NCBI GenBank assembly: GCA_963821705.1
Contig: CAWGEV010000005.1
Span: 310,001 to 374,000 of the forward strand
DNA: 64,000 nt
Source of the DNA: DASUPK01 sp963821705
GTDB lineage: Bacteria; Actinomycetota; Thermoleophilia; Solirubrobacterales; 70-9
Direction: 5' to 3'
Both the position numbers and the translations under genes were made by a program. This document shows, one piece after another, positions 63,772 to 64,000 of this stretch (within the stretch, counting starts at the first letter, position 1; every line of letters begins with the position of its first letter). The notes below the pieces were generated by a model. That model was given only the letters and a program-made list of their open reading frames with translations, had not been told where the DNA came from and made no database searches.

Positions 63772-64000
63772 CTCTCCCTCGCTCGACCGACTGGGACCGA
63801 GGCAGTCAACCCGCTCCGCCCTCCTCGATCAAGCGAAGTGTCGAGAGGAGATATAGAGAGAACTCTTTGAATATCGAGGAACCGTTAGGCCAAGACCGTG
63901 CAACCGGCAGGCGCCTGAGCGAATGTACCTTTTTGTTCAGTCGACGGTTATAGTGCGCCCGACAGAGTCCCCGCACCGCTGAGCGCAACCCGGAGACGGA
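63772..64000. other. Upstream region of mcl
   Basis: 229 bp, AT-richer than average around 63840-63890 and 63925-63955. TATATC (minus) near 63852 could be the mcl -10. On the plus strand TATAGT near 63950 follows a TTTTTGTTC-AG-TCGACGG stretch that shares TTTGTTC and CGACGG with the palindrome region at 57559. No gene is supported here. Confidence 0.4.

Noticed and set aside
63806..63988. 60-residue minus-strand open frame upstream of mcl
   Set aside because: No homology, crosses AT-rich promoter-like sequence, no ribosome-binding site.

Overview
The window is a contiguous piece of a high-GC bacterial chromosome around the replication-initiation genes. The gene order (fhaA-fhaB-pstP-rodA-pbpA-pknB; gyrA, gyrB, DUF721, recF, dnaN, dnaA; rpmH, rnpA, yidD, yidC, jag, rsmG, parA, parB), the GTG/TTG starts, a Bacillus-like split menaquinol:cytochrome c reductase and PASTA kinases point to an actinobacterial lineage outside the mycobacteria and streptomycetes. 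My best guess is the Thermoleophilia/Solirubrobacterales; that is inference from gene content, not a computed placement. Most genes to the left of dnaA lie on the minus strand and most to its right on the plus strand, as expected when replication forks diverge from the dnaA region.

Layout. 1-9.6 kb: cell-wall and Ser/Thr-phosphorylation operon (ddl, pknB, pbpA, rodA, pstP, fhaB, fhaA) plus a second, polytopic Ser/Thr kinase. 9.7-12.6 kb: a membrane-anchored protein, pheA, an HNH protein and an SDR remnant. 12.65-22.3 kb: gyrA, gyrB, DUF721, recF, dnaN, dnaA. 22.5-27.1 kb: rpmH to parB and tRNA-Ile. 27.6-33.7 kb: a compact three-gene cassette (Pls-like single-module NRPS, diaminobutyrate aminotransferase, Sfp-type phosphopantetheinyl transferase) that looks like a cationic homopoly(amino acid) pathway. 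33.8-41.4 kb: bifunctional nuclease, phosphodiesterase, GtrA and glycosyltransferase-like membrane proteins, YmdB-type phosphodiesterase, ABC exporter. 41.6-45 kb: hemB, a fused siroheme-decarboxylase-like gene and hemL. 45-49.5 kb: qcrABC, menG and a polyprenyl diphosphate synthase, i.e. menaquinone and its oxidase partner. 49.6-53 kb: zinc-ribbon protein, dcd, tatA, tatC, tRNA-Lys. 53-58.5 kb: universal-stress proteins, a cNMP/CBS/DUF294 signalling protein, an amino-acid permease and a glutamine amidotransferase. 58.5-59.5 kb: an R2-like oxidase gene broken by many indels. 59.6-63.8 kb: glyoxylate aminotransferase, CbbR/QscR-type LysR regulator, phosphoribulokinase and malyl-CoA lyase, which read together as a serine-cycle-like carbon module.

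Three things recur at window scale. (i) Many genes carry a TANNNT box ending 6-7 nt before the start codon, the signature of leaderless transcripts. (ii) Several conserved genes (dnaA, fhaA, hemL, a DUF294 protein) have no ATG/GTG/TTG where homology and Shine-Dalgarno position require the start. (iii) Two intergenic sites, 26 kb apart, carry the same nested hairpin with compensating base changes in the outer stem. I saw no CRISPR array, prophage, IS element or rRNA. No stretch over 300 bases lacks a gene or gene remnant.
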